Below, piece after piece: positions 43,368-52,900 of a stretch of DNA of 64,000 nucleotides (the first letter of the stretch is position 1; each line of letters opens with the position of its first letter). A program made the translations under genes and the position numbers. The notes beneath the pieces are model-generated. The model was not told where the DNA came from, did not search any database, and saw only the letters and a list, made by a program, of their open reading frames with translations. Origin of the DNA: Bryobacteraceae bacterium (GTDB taxonomy: Bacteria; Acidobacteriota; Terriglobia; Bryobacterales; Bryobacteraceae); the NCBI GenBank assembly GCA_029975915.1, contig JARKOC010000133.1:26737-90736 (forward strand), written 5' to 3'.

Positions 43368-44212
43368 CCGAACTCCGCCGGCAGGCGGCCCAAGCCACGG
43401 CGGCAGGCTCCAAGTCATTCTATTTCGCCACCCGTTTTTTCCCGCCGGACTTAGCTGAGGCGGCTCACGCGGTCTATTGGTTCTGCCGGACAACCGACGA
43501 CATTGTGGACGGCAACCAAGGGGACATCGTTGAATGGGAGGCGGCCGTGAGGCAGGCCCTATCGAGCGGCCACAGCATGAGTCCCGCACTCAACCTGTTT
43601 GCGCGGACTGTTGTCGAGTACCGCATCCCCCACGAATACCCGCTGGAACTCATTGAAGGTGTCAAGATGGACGCCCGGGGCGAGCGATACCGGACTTTCG
43701 ATGAATTGCGCCTGTTCTGCTATCGCGTTGCCTCGACTGTCGGCCTCATGATGAAGCAGATTATCGGCGCCAGGCCTGGAGCGGAGCCATATGCCATCGA
43801 CCTCGGCATCGCCATGCAGTTGACCAACATACTGCGTGACATTGGCGCCGATCTTCGCATGGGCCGCATCTATCTTCCGGCCGAAGAACTCGACCGGTTT
43901 GGCTACCGGGCGCAGGATCTCCGTTCCGGGCTCAGAAACGATGCATTTGCCCGTATGATGCAGTTCCAGTGCGCCCGGGCGCGATCATTCTATGCAGCCG
44001 CCGAACCAGGCATCGCGCTGCTCGACTCGCGCGGGCGCTTCGCTGTGCGGATCGCGGCGGATGTCTATGCCGGGATACTCGACCGCATCGAATCCGGTGG
44101 CTACGACGTCTTCGAAAAGCGCGCTTTCGTTCCGAAGCCGCGCAAGTTGTGGATCACAGCCCGCGCCCTCGCCTTGCCTGCTCTGCGCCAGTTCGTCCCA
44201 TTCACTCGATGA
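43346..44212 (+). CDS. crtB: phytoene synthase
   Basis: 288 residues. Squalene/phytoene synthase fold with both Asp-rich motifs, TTDDIVDG and NILRDIGADLRMGRIYLP, plus FCYRVASTVG. It joins two GGPP molecules to phytoene. The start is TTG 43346 with GGAGAAG six bases upstream, inside the end of crtI. The gene ends in an ATGA overlap with the molybdoenzyme gene. Confidence 0.95.
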   Translation: MRESSQLTELRRQAAQATAAGSKSFYFATRFFPPDLAEAAHAVYWFCRTTDDIVDGNQGDIVEWEAAVRQALSSGHSMSPALNLFARTVVEYRIPHEYPLELIEGVKMDARGERYRTFDELRLFCYRVASTVGLMMKQIIGARPGAEPYAIDLGIAMQLTNILRDIGADLRMGRIYLPAEELDRFGYRAQDLRSGLRNDAFARMMQFQCARARSFYAAAEPGIALLDSRGRFAVRIAADVYAGILDRIESGGYDVFEKRAFVPKPRKLWITARALALPALRQFVPFTR

Positions 44213-45528
44213 TCAGCCGTACCATTCGCCGGTCTTCCATCGCCGCCATCTCTTTCTTGGCCGTCAACTACGCCGCGTTCTATCTGCTCGGCTGGCCCCT
44301 GCTCACCGAACTGATCGCCGAGTGGATTATGGCCCACACGCCCAACTCCTACGCTGTTGCGCTACTTGACAACCTCGGAAACTGGGCCAAGCCGTTTGCC
44401 GCCACCGGCGGACTGTCCGTCATTGGATTCGTCTTCTTCCTGATCTGTCTCGCGGTACCACGCTTCAGGCGTCCTGCGCCTCCGCCGTCGCCAAGCCGCC
44501 GGGCTTTCCTTGGAGAGGCCTCCCGTCTGGTTGTTCCATCGGTAATGACCGCCGGGGTAGGAGCGGTAGCAGTCGAGTCCTGGGCGCGAGACCGCCGGCT
44601 CGCTTCACAAGCAGTCAAGCCAGTCCCTCTCTGGGACTTCCGCTACCCGTCTGAGCGCGAAGCGTTTGCTCCCGGACTCGTCCGGCCCTCAGTCACGTTG
44701 GGTGACGAGTTCTATGGCATGAGCAAGAACGCGGTTGATCCCGCACTCGATCCGGCTCACTGGCGCCTCCAAATCACGCTCGACGGAAAGCCATGGAAAT
44801 CATATACTTATCAACAACTTAGATCACTGAGCGGGTTCGTTCGGTACACCACCATGAGATGTGTCTCGAACACGCTCAGGTCGAATCTCATGGGGACAGC
44901 CGAATGGTTTGGCATCTCCTTCGGTCAATTGATCGACCCAGCCGGCCTCGCCTCGTCAATCATCGAAGCTGCTTTCATCGGAGCCGACGGCCACGATGAT
45001 TCGTTGAGCCTGGACCACTTTTTCAGTCAACACGCATTCCTCGCCTTAGGCATGAACGGACGGACTCTCTCCCGGCTCCATGGATTCCCGGTACGCCTCA
45101 TTGCGCCCAAGTACTATGGCTTCAAGAGCGTGAAGTGGCTCTCGGAGATCCGTCTCACCTCCCGTCCGTACTTCGGCACGTGGCCCAAGATGGGCTACAC
45201 CAAGGAACCAGTGGTCCACACCATGAGCTACATCGACCGGGTCCGGCCTAATGGCGACAGCCTGCTCGTCGGAGGAGTCTCCTTTGCCGGCCTGCGGGGC
45301 ATCGGCAGAGTTCAGATCAGGGCGGACCAAGGGCCATGGACCGATTGCGATCTGGAGCAGCCGATTTCGCCGTACACCTGGACCCGATGGAAATCACGAG
45401 TTCCGGTTGCGGGCGCCGCCCTTGTCGAGGCTCGCGCCCAGGACGGAACCGGCAGATGGCAGGCGGACCGCGAAAGTCCGATCTTCCCGGACGGCGTGAA
45501 AGGTCCGACAATAAAGAAACTGTCGTGA
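44209..45528 (+). CDS. membrane-anchored sulfite-oxidase-family molybdopterin protein
   Basis: 439 residues from the ATG overlapping the crtB stop. Two N-terminal membrane segments (about 10-30 and 65-83) are followed by a Tat-like SRRAFLG. The sulfite-oxidase molybdopterin domain then carries the Mo-ligand Cys in MRCVSNTLRS and the fold-typical stretches GTAEWFGISFGQL, LHGFPVRLIAPKYYGFKSVKWLSEI and PYFGTWPKMGY. A C-terminal Mo-co dimerisation-like domain ends the protein. No haem domain or thiol-rich partner is encoded nearby. It lies between crtB and a glycosyltransferase, overlapping both, so it probably belongs to the carotenoid pathway or its membrane context. The substrate is unknown. 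Confidence 0.82.
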   Translation: MISRTIRRSSIAAISFLAVNYAAFYLLGWPLLTELIAEWIMAHTPNSYAVALLDNLGNWAKPFAATGGLSVIGFVFFLICLAVPRFRRPAPPPSPSRRAFLGEASRLVVPSVMTAGVGAVAVESWARDRRLASQAVKPVPLWDFRYPSEREAFAPGLVRPSVTLGDEFYGMSKNAVDPALDPAHWRLQITLDGKPWKSYTYQQLRSLSGFVRYTTMRCVSNTLRSNLMGTAEWFGISFGQLIDPAGLASSIIEAAFIGADGHDDSLSLDHFFSQHAFLALGMNGRTLSRLHGFPVRLIAPKYYGFKSVKWLSEIRLTSRPYFGTWPKMGYTKEPVVHTMSYIDRVRPNGDSLLVGGVSFAGLRGIGRVQIRADQGPWTDCDLEQPISPYTWTRWKSRVPVAGAALVEARAQDGTGRWQADRESPIFPDGVKGPTIKKLS

Positions 45529-46592
45529 CTCTGCTGTTGCTCGCCTTCCTTCTCGCCGTTCTGATGATCGCGACCGCAGTGATCGCCAGGTGGAACTACC
45601 TCAGACTGCCGGAACTTCCGCCCTCCGGGGCGACCCGGCCGGCTGACCACGTGGTTATCATCCCGGCCAGGAATGAGGCGAGCAATATCGAACGTGCCGT
45701 GCGGAGCTTTCCAGCCTCCGACGTCGTAGTGGTCGACGATCACTCGACCGACGCGACCGCGTCAATCGCCACCGCCGCCGGCGCCCATGTGCGCCAGGCG
45801 CAGGCGTTGCAGCCAGGCTGGAAGGGAAAGCCAAACGCTTGCTGGACTGGGGCGCTTTACACCGAGTCGGCCTGGATTCTCTTCGTCGACGCCGACACGT
45901 GGTACGAACCAGGTTTCCTTCCGTCGCTGCTCGACTACGCCGTTCGCGAGGATCTTGCAGCGCTGACCGTCTTCCCGCGCCAGCACCGGATTACGTTATT
46001 TGAACGTATGCTTCTGCCCTACGCGTTCGGCATGTACTTTGCCGGTGTTCACCCGGCGAGAGTGAATGATCCTCGCTACCTTGATGCTTTGGCGAACGGC
46101 CAGTGTCTTCTCGTCCGGAGGGACGCCTACGAATTCGTCCAGGGGCACCGCGCAGTGGCGTCGAGCGCTGTCGAAGACGTGGAACTGGCCCGTCTGTTCA
46201 AGCGGCACAGGATGAAGATCCGGGTGGTTCGCGCTGAATCCATGGCCCATGCGCGAATGTACGATTCCCTGGCCGCCATTTGGCTCGGTTTCGAGAAGAA
46301 TTCATTTAAGTTCCTGAAACTGAACCGGCGGACAGGAGTCATTGTTGTCGCCGCCGCGACATTGATGACATCCTGGCTTCCTACGCTCCTGTACCTGATC
46401 TATCGCGGTGAGGCCGCTGCGGCGGTTCTTTTTCTATTCGTGCCTGCTGCCGCGTGGTTACCCTGGTACGGTTCTGTCGGCGCCAGTCTGTTTGCCCCGC
46501 TGGCCATTTATTTGTTTCAACTCATTGCCGTCACCGCGATGACAAAAGACGTCCTCGGCATGAAAACGCGCTGGAAGGGCCGGGAAGTGTGA
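45525..46592 (+). CDS. family 2 glycosyltransferase, CrtQ-like (carotenoid glycosylation)
   Basis: 355 residues from GTG 45525 (GTGA overlap with the molybdoenzyme gene). One N-terminal membrane segment is followed by the GT-A core VVIIPARNEASNIERAVRS, VVVVDDHSTDAT and the DXD-type ILFVDADTWYEPGF. Two or three membrane segments are at the C-terminus. The architecture matches 4,4'-diaponeurosporenoate glycosyltransferase (CrtQ) and similar membrane GT2 enzymes. In this context it is expected to add a sugar to a carotenoid. Confidence 0.85.
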   Translation: MTLLLLAFLLAVLMIATAVIARWNYLRLPELPPSGATRPADHVVIIPARNEASNIERAVRSFPASDVVVVDDHSTDATASIATAAGAHVRQAQALQPGWKGKPNACWTGALYTESAWILFVDADTWYEPGFLPSLLDYAVREDLAALTVFPRQHRITLFERMLLPYAFGMYFAGVHPARVNDPRYLDALANGQCLLVRRDAYEFVQGHRAVASSAVEDVELARLFKRHRMKIRVVRAESMAHARMYDSLAAIWLGFEKNSFKFLKLNRRTGVIVVAAATLMTSWLPTLLYLIYRGEAAAAVLFLFVPAAAWLPWYGSVGASLFAPLAIYLFQLIAVTAMTKDVLGMKTRWKGREV

Positions 46593-47338
46593 CTCCGCCG
46601 CTTTCCTACAAGGTCCCGTGGGATCTGGTCGCGGGCCTGACCCCCTACATTGCCAAAGGGCGTCCCCGTGACATTGACGACTTCACCCGCCAGATCGTTG
46701 AACGGATGAACCCGCAGCCCATCTATGAGGATCTCGCCAGACTGCCAGGCGATCCGCGGTTCATTCTGGTGGCGAATCACTTCCAGCGCAAGGGGTTGTG
46801 GATTCTGCATACAGCAGCCGCCCTCACCCAAGCCATATCATCTCGTTATGGCGCGCACCCCGTCCCAGTGAGATGGATGGTCACCGCCAACTGGCCCCGT
46901 GTGCGTCTAGGCCCGCTTTCGTTCCCTTCACCCGGAGACTGGCTCCTGCCGAAGGTAGCTCGCGTCCTGTCCTGCTACCCAGTTAGTTTCCAGGGATCAA
47001 ACCCCGCCTACACCGCAGGCTCGATTCGCCGTCTTCTCCGCGATGTAAAGAGCCTCGATCGCCCGGTTGGCATCTTCCCGGAAGGAGTGGCGGGATCGGC
47101 TGAACACCTCACCGAACCGCTTCCAGGTGTAGGCCGGCTCCTCAACAACCTGTGTAGATCGGGCCTGCCCGTCGTCCCTGCGGCAGTGTTGGAAACCCAC
47201 GGTCATCTTCTGATCCGGATTGGCTGTTCAATGAAGCCTGGAGAACTGCTTCAAGCGCCTGATTCGGCGCGGCTTTGCATGGAGAAGATCGAACGTCTGA
47301 TGATCGAACGCGGCGCTGCCATCTGTCGAGACCCGTGA
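46589..47338 (+). CDS. PlsC-like acyltransferase, possible carotenoid-glycoside acyltransferase
   Basis: 249 residues from GTG 46589 (GTGA overlap). The acyltransferase box is NHFQRKG (a variant of NHxxxxD with Gly at the end), and the second block is VGIFPEGVAGS (EGTR-like). This is the LPLAT/PlsC fold. In the staphyloxanthin pathway CrtO, a similar enzyme, acylates the sugar after CrtQ has added it, which is exactly the order of the last two genes here. Substrate assignment rests on this context. A third cysteine-free C-terminal helix ends the protein. Confidence 0.78.
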   Translation: MTPPLSYKVPWDLVAGLTPYIAKGRPRDIDDFTRQIVERMNPQPIYEDLARLPGDPRFILVANHFQRKGLWILHTAAALTQAISSRYGAHPVPVRWMVTANWPRVRLGPLSFPSPGDWLLPKVARVLSCYPVSFQGSNPAYTAGSIRRLLRDVKSLDRPVGIFPEGVAGSAEHLTEPLPGVGRLLNNLCRSGLPVVPAAVLETHGHLLIRIGCSMKPGELLQAPDSARLCMEKIERLMIERGAAICRDP

Positions 47339-47348
47339 ATGGTGTTGG

Positions 47349-48131
47349 CTAGTCCAGCGGGATGCGGGTGCCAACCCCGCCGCGGACGAATCTGTTGCCG
47401 AATTCTTGTTGGAAGATCGCTGTTGCTGCTGCGCCCGTGCAATGAGTGGGCATGATCGATTGAACGCCAATCTCTTGTAATCGTGCGACGGCTGTCCGTA
47501 CATGCGCCTCTGAGTCTTTCAACATGTGAAATCCTCCAGCCACCAGCCGGATTGGCGCGCCGGGCCTCGTGCGTCGAGCTGCCTCGACCATCTTCACAAT
47601 TCCCGGATGGCTACAGCCCACCAGCACCACCAGACCCTTCGGTGTGTCGATGACCAGCGCTTGCTCGGACGGTTCGCCCTCCACCGGCCCCGTTGTGTAG
47701 ATGCCAGGCGTGATCTGCCGGGTCGCAGCGACACTTACCGGCTTGGCGCCCATGCTGACGGCAGATGCAGAAACGTCGGCCGGGAATGAATCGAGAAAGT
47801 AGACCGGCAACGCCGGACGGTGTTTCAGGAGGGCAGGAAGTCCTCCCAAATGGTCCTGATGTGGATGTGTGAAAACAGCCAACTCAAGCGCCGCCGCTTC
47901 CGCGGCGAGTTGGTTCATGTTTCCCGCCAGAACGTCGGGCTTCGTGCCAGCGTCGAACAGGATCCGGTGACCGCGATAGCTTACCTGGGCGGCGAATCCC
48001 CAATCTGGCTGGAGTTCTGGACGCGCCGTTGTGTTGTCGTAGAGGATAAGAACCGACTGTGGCCCCGCATCTGGCGGCGGAGCCGCAGCGAGGCCAAACA
48101 AGAGGCTGTAGGCCATGACAAAGCTGCGCAT
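47349..48131 (-). CDS. metallo-beta-lactamase-fold hydrolase, secreted
   Basis: 260 residues with a signal peptide (FVMAYSLLFGLAAAP). The metal motif is THPHQDHLGG (His89, His91, Asp93, His94), with further ligands at VGCSHPGIV and MPTHCTGA. The fold variant resembles the MBL proteins annotated as methyl-aminobenzene phosphate synthase-like. Function is unassigned. AAAGGAGCC precedes the ATG and TACAAT lies 35 bases upstream. It is convergent with the carotenoid operon. Confidence 0.88.
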   Translation of the reverse strand: MRSFVMAYSLLFGLAAAPPPDAGPQSVLILYDNTTARPELQPDWGFAAQVSYRGHRILFDAGTKPDVLAGNMNQLAAEAAALELAVFTHPHQDHLGGLPALLKHRPALPVYFLDSFPADVSASAVSMGAKPVSVAATRQITPGIYTTGPVEGEPSEQALVIDTPKGLVVLVGCSHPGIVKMVEAARRTRPGAPIRLVAGGFHMLKDSEAHVRTAVARLQEIGVQSIMPTHCTGAAATAIFQQEFGNRFVRGGVGTRIPLD

Positions 48132-48233
48132 GGGCTGGCTCCTTTCGGGTGCAGAACGCCCGACTCATTGTACGCCTGGAGAGCGTCGACCCGGCGCAGC
48201 TGCGTGGCGGCTGCCGTACAATTAGCGGCAGCC

Positions 48234-49652
48234 ATGAATAGACGGTCATTCCTCACAGCCCTTCCCGGCCTGACGCATGCGCTCGGCGCCGCGCCGCCAT
48301 CAGTCAACATCGTGTTGATCCTGGCCGACGACCTCGGAGCGCGCGACATCGGGTGTTTCGGCAGCCAGTATTACGAAACGCCTAACATCGACCGGCTGGC
48401 CGCTGAGGGCGCACGGTTTACAAACGCCTACGCCGCTTGCCCTGTCTGCTCCCCCACCCGGGCGAGCATCCTGACGGGGAAATACCCCGTCCGCACCGGC
48501 GTCACTGACTGGATCACGGGGCGGCCGTCGCATGAAAAGGGCCCGATCATCACGCCGCGCACATCCACTGAGTTGAAGCTCTCCGAAATAACCATCGCCG
48601 AAAGGCTGAAGCCGGCAGGGTACAGGAGCGCCAGCGTCGGCAAATGGCATTTGGGCAACCAGGGGTTCTGGCCCACCGACCAGGGATTTGATTTGAACAT
48701 CGGAGGCAACCACAGCGGGAGTCCACCGCCCGCCCCAAAACCATACTTCGGCCCGTTCGAGCTTCCAGGATTGACGGCCGGTCCCGGCGAGTTCCTGACC
48801 AGCAAATTGACCGAGGCGGCGGCGGGTTTCATTGGCAGCAACCAAACAAACCCCTACTTCCTGTATCTGGCTCACTACACGGTACACATTCCTTTGTCTG
48901 CAAGTGAGCCGGTGGTCGCCCGCCACAGGGAGAAGGCGCAAGGCCGGTACAATCCGGTCTATGCGGCTATGGTAGAAAGCCTGGACACAAGCGTGGGAAG
49001 CGTCATGGAGGCGATCGAGCGTTCAGGAGCCACTGATCGGACCATGGTCGTGTTCTTCTCAGACAACGGCGGGCTTCGCTTTGAGGGCAAGGCCACTCAA
49101 CCGGCTACTGACAACTCGCCCTTCCGCGCCGGCAAGGGGCACCTCTATGAGGGCGGAATCCGGGAGCCTCTGATCCTTCGGTACCCGCGACTGGTCAAAC
49201 CCGGCACCGTAATCGATACCCCGGTTTCGAGTATCGACTTCTTCCCTACTTTCTGCGCGGCCGCCGGCGTGCCGCCCGGCGATGTGGACGGCGTCAACCT
49301 CCTTCCACTCCTGAAGGGTAGGTCGATTAAATCGCGGCCTCTGTTCTGGCACTATCCCCACTACTCGAATCAAGGCGGCGAACCGGGCAGCGCCATCCGC
49401 GATGGAGACTGGAAACTGATCGAATTCCACCAGGACGGCCGCCGCGAACTCTACAATCTGCGGCTGGACGTCTCGGAGACCCGGAACCTCATCGCCAAAG
49501 AAGCGCCTATCGCGCGGCGGCTTTCCAAGAAACTCGCTGAATGGCGCCGGAGGTCATTCGCCGTCGAGCCCCAGCGCAATCCGAATGCAGATCCCTCGTG
49601 GCCGGGCTGGGGCCTCACAGGCGCTGAAAGGCCGACCCCTCCGGCGACTTGA
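48234..49652 (+). CDS. Cys-type arylsulfatase, exported
   Basis: 472 residues. The N-terminus MNRRSFL looks like a Tat signal. The sulfatase core begins VNIVLILADDLG (metal-binding Asp pair) and has CSPTRASILTG with the formylglycine precursor Cys72, then GKWHLG and YEGGIREPLILRYP. It removes sulfate esters from sugars or polysaccharides. A formylglycine-generating enzyme must activate it and is not in this window. TACAAT at 48217-48222, only 11 bases before the ATG, and lack of a ribosome binding site suggest a very short leader. Confidence 0.95.
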   Translation: MNRRSFLTALPGLTHALGAAPPSVNIVLILADDLGARDIGCFGSQYYETPNIDRLAAEGARFTNAYAACPVCSPTRASILTGKYPVRTGVTDWITGRPSHEKGPIITPRTSTELKLSEITIAERLKPAGYRSASVGKWHLGNQGFWPTDQGFDLNIGGNHSGSPPPAPKPYFGPFELPGLTAGPGEFLTSKLTEAAAGFIGSNQTNPYFLYLAHYTVHIPLSASEPVVARHREKAQGRYNPVYAAMVESLDTSVGSVMEAIERSGATDRTMVVFFSDNGGLRFEGKATQPATDNSPFRAGKGHLYEGGIREPLILRYPRLVKPGTVIDTPVSSIDFFPTFCAAAGVPPGDVDGVNLLPLLKGRSIKSRPLFWHYPHYSNQGGEPGSAIRDGDWKLIEFHQDGRRELYNLRLDVSETRNLIAKEAPIARRLSKKLAEWRRRSFAVEPQRNPNADPSWPGWGLTGAERPTPPAT

Positions 49653-49706
49653 TCGGGATTTGCTGACCGTCATCCTGCTCAATGGCTCATGCCACCGGCT
49701 GGCCGA

Positions 49707-50951
49707 TCACTCGAAGAAGGTCTCTCCGGCTTTCCTGTACTTCCACGCCACGTCCTCGTCGATTTCCACACCAATTCCAGGAGCATCCGGCACACGGATA
49801 CGCCCTTCACGAATCATTGGGCCTTTCGAGTTCTTGACCAGACTGTCGAAGAAAGGCACCGATGCCGCGTGCCATTCCAATGCCAGCAGGTTCGGCGTCG
49901 CGGCGCACAGGTGGACACCGGCCATGGTCCCTAGTGGGCCACTGATGTTGTGCCATGTCAGGTTCACGTAGTGCATGTCGGCCAGATCGGCGACTTTTCT
50001 GCCTTCCCACAGGCCGAGTTTTTGTACATCGGGGGCAAGAACACTGAGCCCGCCCTCGACGATCAGCCTCTGGAAATCCACTCGGGAGTAATGATTTTCG
50101 CCGGTCGCAATGCGAGTGTGCGTAGCCCGCTGGACATGGCGGATGGCGGAGATATTGTCTGGTGGGATTGGGTCTTCGAGCCACAACAGCCGGGACGGCT
50201 CAAGCGCGCTGGCGAGTTCAATCGCCGCCGCGACGCCATAATTCCAATGACAATCCACGGCCAGGCCGGTCTCCGGACCGACGGCCTCACGAACAGCCCT
50301 CACAAGCTCCGCGGCAAAGTCCACCTCCATTGGGCTCAAGTCGCGGTTGTATTCGTCCGTCTCATGAGGCGACGGTACATCGACGTCGAACTTCAGGATG
50401 CGGAACCCAAGCGCCACCATCGCCTGTGCCCGGGCGGCATAGCTCTCCGGCCCCAACGATTCTCTCTTTGAGGCATCCCATCCGTGGTGCTTGATGCTGA
50501 TGACTGCATCGGCCAGGTCTTCGCCTTCGCCCCTCCAGCCCGGCCTGCGTGGCTTGAGCATCGGACTGATCGATTCGAGGGCTTCGCCGCCATGGCAGTC
50601 GGCATAAACCGTGATGTGGTCGCGGTACTTCCCGCCCAGAATCTGCCAGACCGGCATCTTGTGCCGCTTGCCGATAACGTCGAGAAGCGCGGTTTCAATC
50701 CCGCCGATCGCGTGGTAGACCAAGCCCGGTGAGCAATAGACGGTGGAAGCCCGCATCCGCCTGATCAGCCGGTCAATCGATGTTGGGTCCTCACCCACGA
50801 GAATCTCGTTGAACTGCCTGATAACGGCAGCCAGGCCAGGCCCGACGAATGCCTCCCCATAGCCGGTGATGCCGGCATCGGTTTCAACCTTCACAATCGT
50901 CCAATCGAAATTCGCTTCGAGGACAGCGGTTGTTATGCGCTTGATCTTCAC
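49707..50951 (-). CDS. enolase-superfamily (mandelate racemase/sugar-acid dehydratase-like) enzyme
   Basis: 414 residues with the enolase-superfamily capping domain and barrel. The magnesium ligands are Asp233 (DCHWNY), Glu259 (LEDPIPP) and Glu285 (GENHYSR). The general base is Lys187 in LKFDVD, and Asp308 with His334 (WHNISGP) forms the second base. This is the MR-subgroup site seen in D-galactonate and related acid-sugar dehydratases. The acid-sugar substrate cannot be named. It is convergent with the sulfatase gene and 101 bases downstream of the FAD oxidoreductase gene. Confidence 0.9.
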   Translation of the reverse strand: MKIKRITTAVLEANFDWTIVKVETDAGITGYGEAFVGPGLAAVIRQFNEILVGEDPTSIDRLIRRMRASTVYCSPGLVYHAIGGIETALLDVIGKRHKMPVWQILGGKYRDHITVYADCHGGEALESISPMLKPRRPGWRGEGEDLADAVISIKHHGWDASKRESLGPESYAARAQAMVALGFRILKFDVDVPSPHETDEYNRDLSPMEVDFAAELVRAVREAVGPETGLAVDCHWNYGVAAAIELASALEPSRLLWLEDPIPPDNISAIRHVQRATHTRIATGENHYSRVDFQRLIVEGGLSVLAPDVQKLGLWEGRKVADLADMHYVNLTWHNISGPLGTMAGVHLCAATPNLLALEWHAASVPFFDSLVKNSKGPMIREGRIRVPDAPGIGVEIDEDVAWKYRKAGETFFE

Positions 50952-51052
50952 AGTGATCCAAACTACCAGGATTCAGACATCTGCATGTGAGAGCGCCACT
51001 GACCTCCGTACAGGCGGAATGACGCACGGCGCCCGGTAGAGCCGCAGCATCT

Positions 51053-52732
51053 TCACTGCACGCCGGCACTTCGACGATTCAGGATGCCGCCATTCGCCTC
51101 CAGAGCGTTGAGGAGAGCCGGGACGTCGATCTGTTGGACAGGGCTGCCTGCCCGCACTGACATCGCCGCCGCCCGTCCCGCTGCCTCGCCCAGCATCATG
51201 TAAACCGGCTCCATGCGAATGGTGCAGATGGCCACGTGCGTCGCCGAAAGGCAAACCGGCACTAACAGGTTCTGGCACTCGGACTCCTTTGGCGTGAGGC
51301 TGCGGTAAGGAATTTCGTAAGGGTTACGGCTGAGATTGATCGATTCGTCCAGATGCCCCTCCACCCGAACGAAGCCGTCCTTGTTGACGAACCTCTGCAC
51401 CCAATGCGAATCCAGGACAAAGCTGCCCATGCCCACCGCATCGGGCTTCACTTTGTTCTGGAGGATGTCGTGCTCAGTCATGACGTACTCGCCCAGCATC
51501 CGTCGGCATTCGCGGATGTAGAGCTGCACCGGCCAGTGCCCGGTATCCGGATACTCGTCCTTGCACAATCCCCAACTGCTCACTTCTTCACGTAACTCAG
51601 CCGGCACTCGCGGATCGTGCGCCAGGAACCATAGGAATCCTTTCTGGTAGTCCACGTGGTCCTGGTAGATCTTGCGCCTCTGCTGCGGATTGGCGTTGGC
51701 AAAGCCTGCGTTGCCGCCGATGTAGTCGATCGAGAACGGTCCACTGGCATTCAGGTCCCATTTGCCGTTCGGAAGCGGTCCAAGGTGGACCAGCCGCGCA
51801 AAGGAAATGCCGGGATGAGCTTCGATATACCGCATGAGCAGCTCATACCGCCGGGGTGCGTAGTGGCGCGGCTTCGGCCAAGGGACCAGGATGTCCTTGC
51901 GCTGTGTGGCAATCAGCCTGAAACAGTAAGCCTGCATCCGGTCATCGCCTTCCCCTACGTTGCCGCTCGGTCCCGCTTCCACGCCCCAAAGCAGCCTGCC
52001 CTTGCTGTCTCTCCCCGGGATTTCCGCTCCAAACTGGCCATGGTGCATGTATTCGATACCGGGTGTTTTGTAGATTTCCGCTGAATAGTTCGCTTTGAAG
52101 TGAGGTTCTCTGATCCCTGCCAGGCTCTCGCCATACTTGGCCTTGCTCTCCCGCCCCCAGGTGTGACTCACGCCTGATCTTGCCATCAAGTCGCCTTCGT
52201 AGCTGGCATCGATGAAAACCTTGCCTTCGATCACCGTCCCGCCGGCGAGATGCAACGCCCGGATGCGCCCCTCGCGGCTCTCCACTCGCGAGATGGGCCT
52301 TCCGGTCAGCACCTCGACCTTACGTTCCTTCACCCAGTCCTCGAAGACCTTCCGCATGATCTTCGGCTCCAGATCCCAGCGCTTGGGTGTTCGGAACTCA
52401 ATTTTCCTTCCTCGGAACGACATCACGGGCGGCGGTTCGTTCAGGCGCCGCGCTTGGAGTTCAGCCGCCGTTTCGAAGAACTTCCGGGCAATTCCGCCGA
52501 CCAACTGCGGCGTACCGGTGTCGGTGATCGCAATCCCGCCAGCCACCATGCCGCCGATGCGCGTTGTCGGCTCGACCACGACGATGGAGACACCCTCGCT
52601 TAACGCGGCGATGGCGGCGCAGATGCCCGCCGGAGTTGCTCCGTAGATGACAACGTCCGCCTTCCTCGCCGCCGGAGCGGCAAGTAGTACGCCGCCGAGA
52701 GCGAAGACCCATAGTCGTTCAAGATTTGCCAT
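51053..52732 (-). CDS. secreted FAD-dependent oxidoreductase (FAD_oxidored family)
   Basis: 559 residues from ATG 52732, which has GGGAGG seven bases upstream and starts a signal peptide; the open frame further upstream lacks one. The FAD motif is DVVIYGATPAGICAAIAA, followed by EPTTRIGGMVAGGIAITDTG. The conserved C-terminal stretch is CQNLLVPVCLSATHVAICTIRMEPVYMMLGEAAGRAA. These proteins are common in Planctomycetes, Acidobacteria and Verrucomicrobia and are thought to act on sugars, but no activity is established. It is divergent from pyrD. Confidence 0.88.
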   Translation of the reverse strand: MANLERLWVFALGGVLLAAPAARKADVVIYGATPAGICAAIAALSEGVSIVVVEPTTRIGGMVAGGIAITDTGTPQLVGGIARKFFETAAELQARRLNEPPPVMSFRGRKIEFRTPKRWDLEPKIMRKVFEDWVKERKVEVLTGRPISRVESREGRIRALHLAGGTVIEGKVFIDASYEGDLMARSGVSHTWGRESKAKYGESLAGIREPHFKANYSAEIYKTPGIEYMHHGQFGAEIPGRDSKGRLLWGVEAGPSGNVGEGDDRMQAYCFRLIATQRKDILVPWPKPRHYAPRRYELLMRYIEAHPGISFARLVHLGPLPNGKWDLNASGPFSIDYIGGNAGFANANPQQRRKIYQDHVDYQKGFLWFLAHDPRVPAELREEVSSWGLCKDEYPDTGHWPVQLYIRECRRMLGEYVMTEHDILQNKVKPDAVGMGSFVLDSHWVQRFVNKDGFVRVEGHLDESINLSRNPYEIPYRSLTPKESECQNLLVPVCLSATHVAICTIRMEPVYMMLGEAAGRAAAMSVRAGSPVQQIDVPALLNALEANGGILNRRSAGVQ

Positions 52733-52900
52733 CGGCGGTCCTCCCGTCGGTGCGGCGTGGCGTGCGATCCGGCCAGTGTGGCGAACCCAAGTTTGCTCAG
52801 TTCGGCAGCCGCAAACCGGGATCATACATCAGGACGCCGCCATGCGTCCGGTCAGTATTGCATCCGAAGCTCACGCGCTCATTGCGTTGTGGCGCTTACA

